From Cytobacillus oceanisediminis (GTDB lineage: Bacteria; Bacillota; Bacilli; Bacillales; Cytobacillaceae): 64,000 nucleotides of DNA. How positions within the stretch are numbered: the first letter of the stretch is position 1; the number at the start of each line of letters is the position of its first letter. Below the pieces are notes generated by a model that ran no database searches, was not told where the DNA came from, and saw only the letters and a list, made by a program, of their open reading frames with translations. Below are positions 61,065 through 64,000 of the stretch, piece after piece. Location: the NCBI RefSeq assembly GCF_004366035.1, contig NZ_SOEE01000008.1:257989-321988 (forward strand), written 5' to 3'. The position numbers and the translations under genes are program-made.

Positions 61065-64000
61065 TTACTTAAACCTATCGTCCTGAATTCTAGCCAGGAA
61101 CATAGCAAACTCTGAACGAGTAAGATTAGACTTAGGCTTAAACGTTTTGTCAGGATATCCTTTTGTAATGCTATTTGCAGCTAAAGTATTTATATAACCT
61201 GTAGCCCAATAACCTGCAGGGACATCCTTAAATGAATCTTGTGTTTCGCCCTTTAGTTTGTATGCTTCTACAATAATCTTAGCCATTTCAGCTCGAAGTA
61301 ACGTATCCTTAGGCTTGAACTCGCCTTTATCGTTACCAATCATGATTCCTTTATCTGCAACAGTGGCAATGACATCATATCCATAATCCCCAGGCTTGAC
61401 ATCCTTTAGATTAGGGTTTGGCCGGTTCTCTGTATTCAAGCCTAGAGCACGTACAATCATCTGTGCTGCCTGAAGCCTTGTAATATCATCGTTTACCCCA
61501 AACTTGCCATTATCATATCCGTTGATAACACCCTTAAGGTTAAGGATCTGAATAGCATCCTTCGCCCAATGATCTTTCTTCAAATCGCTAAAAGCTTTAG
61601 GAGATTTGCCAGTTTTATAGATGGAAATGTTCTTAACCACCGTATAGCCGGCTAAATCTGTTAATTTAAGTTCAAAGTTATTTTCGCCATCCTTCAACGA
61701 AACTTCTTGTGTTAGTTCCTTTTTGAAGGCTTTCATCTCATATGGCTCTCTGAACTGATTATAGTATTTTTCACTTCCGTCAATGTAGAAACGCATCTCA
61801 CTATAATTATCGGACAGGTTAAGCTTTAGGCTTACCTTATCCTTATTGGTGTAGTAAGGACCTTCCACATCAAGAACAGGCTTTGTAGAATCGACCATCA
61901 CTTTTCGCAGGAATGAAATCTCATTTCCTTTTTTATCAACACCTACAAAACGGATACCATGAACCCCATCAGTTTTAAATTCCACATTCGTATTGAATGC
62001 ATATCTCTTATTTTCAGCATCCCAAGTAAGGGTTGTTTTCTTGTCATTGATGTAAAGCGCCTCAACTGAAGAAGCATCATTTACATATCCGACAACCTTA
62101 ACCACTCTTGAATTGCTCACACTTAAAGCTTCCGGTGTAAGAGCTGTAATAAATGGAATTGTGTCATCTTCCCCTGCAGTATCTAAACCTGTATTGCCAG
62201 CCCAGTCATAGGCTACCACTTTCACGTTTTTAACATCTGAAGCATTGTTCAAAGTGAAGTCCTTTGCGTCTGCAGGAAGAGGTTTTTCCAGTACGCTATT
62301 GCCGTTAACAAGGATGTCAAAGTGTGATACTCCCGCACCTTCATCCTCTGCATTCCAAGATACTATCCCAGTTTCAGCGTCAAAAACTACACTAACTTCC
62401 GGGTTTTTTGTATCAATTAAAACAGGGATCTGCTTTGATTGCCACTCTGCATCTGGATAATCTACCACACTATCAATCTGATAATAATATAATCCATCCG
62501 GCAATATTTCACCTTTAAACTTACCGTCCCAGGAAGCATTATTAAAGACCGAATACGGGCTGGCTGCTCCTCCGTCATAGTAATTCTTCCGGACTTCTTT
62601 TTCTGTACGGAGAGTTAAGACTTCCTTCTTATCACTATCAAGGACTTTGAATTTTACATTTTTAGCGTTTCTTAAGAAGGACAAGATAGGCAGGACCGTA
62701 TCCTGTACACCGTCACTATTTGGCGAAAATGCTACTTTATCACCGGAAGCTTCATCAAGAACAGGATTCGTTCCTAAGAAATTATAGGAATCAGCACCTG
62801 CTGGAGTAGCTAAACCAGTTGCACCATAGAAGGATCCTTCATCGTAAATGGTTTCATCAATAACTGGAGCTTGATCCCAATCACCGTTAAATCCTACATA
62901 TGGAACAGTTAATTCAGGATTTGTATCATTGACATCTGTAAAGGAAATAAATCCTTCAGCAAAATAGCCATTCTCAAAAAGGTCAGTTAAAGGAGTATTA
63001 TACATCCAATCAATCGCATCCGTTAGATCAATGGAAACCTCTACTTCAACTGTTTTATTTGCTGGCACAAGCACCTGGTAATCTCCGTCTACTTCACTGC
63101 CATTTGCAGAAGTGATTTCGATCGGGAACTCGCCAAGATAAGGTGCTTCTGCATTAATGCTATCTTTCTTAAAAACACCCCCTGTTTCTACTAGGTTCTG
63201 GTCATTGTAAACCAAATCTGTTTGAACAGTTCCTTCTGCTTTATAAACAGCTGCTTTGTCACTAAAGTTTGTTAATTTAAGCTTAAATGAAGCTTTATCA
63301 TTTATTTCTTTTAGAGCTACTTTACCAATTCCAGTTCCAGCTTCTGTAACCACAACAGGTGTGCTCATTGCAGCATGGAGGTCCATTAAGCCCGCACCCT
63401 GACGGCGTGGTGAGTAATTCAGTCCAATGCTGTAATAGTCATTGTATAACCCTTTGTCCACTTGTGGTTTTGATGTGTTCATTAGGATGTTTTTCGCCAT
63501 ATTAACACGTTCAGAACCTTTTAAGTCAAAAGCTTCATCTACCCTTTGCATAACCAATGCTGATCCGCCTGCTACATGCGGCGCAGCCATGGATGTTCCG
63601 CTCATTAACCCGTACTGATCCTTTTGAAGCGTAGAAAGGATATTTCCGCCTGGTGCAGTAATTTCCGGCTTGAAGTCCAAATTAGGCGTTACTCCCCAAG
63701 AGGTAAACTCGGACATTTTAGAGTTTTCAGGATTTAGAGATTTTACTTTTTCTCCTTTGAAAGCAACTTCAACTTTTTTGCCTGCTTCAAGAGATGCTGC
63801 AAGCTCATCCCCGAAATGTTTTAAAGTAAAGATATATGGAACTTTAATCGCAGGATCATTCACCATATTTACATATCCAGAGGCATTATTAAAGATAATA
63901 ACCGCAACTGCTCCTTTAGCTTGAGCATTCAGCGCCTTAGACACGAAAGGACTCTCGCCGCGTTGAATCAATGCAATTTTCCCTTTAAGGTCTAATCCTT
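61065..64000 (-). CDS. Large SLH-anchored subtilase, N-terminus beyond the window edge
   Basis: The frame is open to base 64000, so the N-terminus (signal, propeptide, catalytic Asp and His) is outside. Visible are part of a protease-associated insert (GLDLKGKIALIQRGE), the catalytic Ser in LMSGTSMAAPHVAGG, Fn3-like and beta-sandwich domains (through about residue 790 of the visible part), and three C-terminal SLH modules (about 795-968; INGYDNGKFGVNDDITRLQAA, KGYPDKTFKPKSNLTRSEFA). This is the architecture of large cell-envelope proteinases (Vpr/lactocepin type). It likely degrades external proteins while anchored to the wall polymer. Confidence 0.95.
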   Translation of the reverse strand, partial: GLDLKGKIALIQRGESPFVSKALNAQAKGAVAVIIFNNASGYVNMVNDPAIKVPYIFTLKHFGDELAASLEAGKKVEVAFKGEKVKSLNPENSKMSEFTSWGVTPNLDFKPEITAPGGNILSTLQKDQYGLMSGTSMAAPHVAGGSALVMQRVDEAFDLKGSERVNMAKNILMNTSKPQVDKGLYNDYYSIGLNYSPRRQGAGLMDLHAAMSTPVVVTEAGTGIGKVALKEINDKASFKLKLTNFSDKAAVYKAEGTVQTDLVYNDQNLVETGGVFKKDSINAEAPYLGEFPIEITSANGSEVDGDYQVLVPANKTVEVEVSIDLTDAIDWMYNTPLTDLFENGYFAEGFISFTDVNDTNPELTVPYVGFNGDWDQAPVIDETIYDEGSFYGATGLATPAGADSYNFLGTNPVLDEASGDKVAFSPNSDGVQDTVLPILSFLRNAKNVKFKVLDSDKKEVLTLRTEKEVRKNYYDGGAASPYSVFNNASWDGKFKGEILPDGLYYYQIDSVVDYPDAEWQSKQIPVLIDTKNPEVSVVFDAETGIVSWNAEDEGAGVSHFDILVNGNSVLEKPLPADAKDFTLNNASDVKNVKVVAYDWAGNTGLDTAGEDDTIPFITALTPEALSVSNSRVVKVVGYVNDASSVEALYINDKKTTLTWDAENKRYAFNTNVEFKTDGVHGIRFVGVDKKGNEISFLRKVMVDSTKPVLDVEGPYYTNKDKVSLKLNLSDNYSEMRFYIDGSEKYYNQFREPYEMKAFKKELTQEVSLKDGENNFELKLTDLAGYTVVKNISIYKTGKSPKAFSDLKKDHWAKDAIQILNLKGVINGYDNGKFGVNDDITRLQAAQMIVRALGLNTENRPNPNLKDVKPGDYGYDVIATVADKGIMIGNDKGEFKPKDTLLRAEMAKIIVEAYKLKGETQDSFKDVPAGYWATGYINTLAANSITKGYPDKTFKPKSNLTRSEFAMFLARIQDDRFK

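Overview
The window looks like a chromosomal segment of a motile, spore-forming Bacillaceae (Bacillus/Cytobacillus-like). It has moderate-to-low GC, strong AGGAGG-type ribosome binding sites, many TTG and GTG starts, and long co-directional operons. From about 8 to 31 kb the gene order follows the Bacillus subtilis hpf-fliT-fliS-fliD-flaG-hag-csrA-fliW-yviE-flgL-flgK-flgN-flgM-yvyF-comF-degV-degU-degS-yvyE-lytR-tagO block almost gene for gene. No tRNA, rRNA, CRISPR array, prophage or insertion sequence was recognised. Both window edges cut a gene: a SEC-C protein at the left and a large cell-wall subtilase at the right.

Layout. 1-7.8 kb: a SEC-C motif protein, the paired short chromate transporters ywrB/ywrA with the gamma-glutamyltransferase ywrD, a yybP-ykoY (Mn2+) riboswitch followed by two terminators, a short Spo0M-like protein, a DUF1232 protein, and a sigma-D-driven pair of BMP-family lipoprotein and chemoreceptor. 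7.9-19.7 kb: hpf and the late flagellar genes, with three good sigma-D promoters and CsrA sites in the hag leader. 19.7-28.5 kb: a PAS-PAS-GGDEF-EAL-PilZ protein behind a c-di-GMP-I riboswitch, comFC/comFA, degV, two unrecognised small genes, and degU/degS. 28.8-37.3 kb: yvyE, an LCP ligase, tagO, two CDP-glycerol glycerophosphotransferases, tagD and an LTA-synthase-like enzyme. These form the teichoic-acid block.

37.3-64 kb is a cell-surface region with seven S-layer-homology (SLH) proteins: phosphodiester glycosidase, M14 carboxypeptidase, NlpC/P60 peptidase, two subtilases, amidase and glucosaminidase. A flavoprotein there has a degenerate SLH-like tail. The same region carries the likely machinery for the SLH ligand: tagA, a flippase, a DUF5693 membrane protein and csaB (pyruvyl transferase) in one tightly packed operon. 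It also has two more LCP ligases and a third, large CDP-glycerol transferase. The expected logic is that TagO/TagA start an undecaprenyl-linked polymer, the flippase exports it, CsaB pyruvylates it, LCP enzymes attach it to peptidoglycan, and the SLH enzymes dock on it.

The least explained structures are three intergenic arrays of short degenerate repeats with a strict 20-21 bp period (510-621, 7818-7909, 24728-24840). Two of them share the same core word, in opposite orientation on the + strand. Other points of interest are the orphan Mn2+ riboswitch, an apparent ATT start for comFC, the c-di-GMP riboswitch feeding a c-di-GMP enzyme, parallel enlargement of flagellin and its cap, and the tagA-flippase-DUF5693-csaB cassette.
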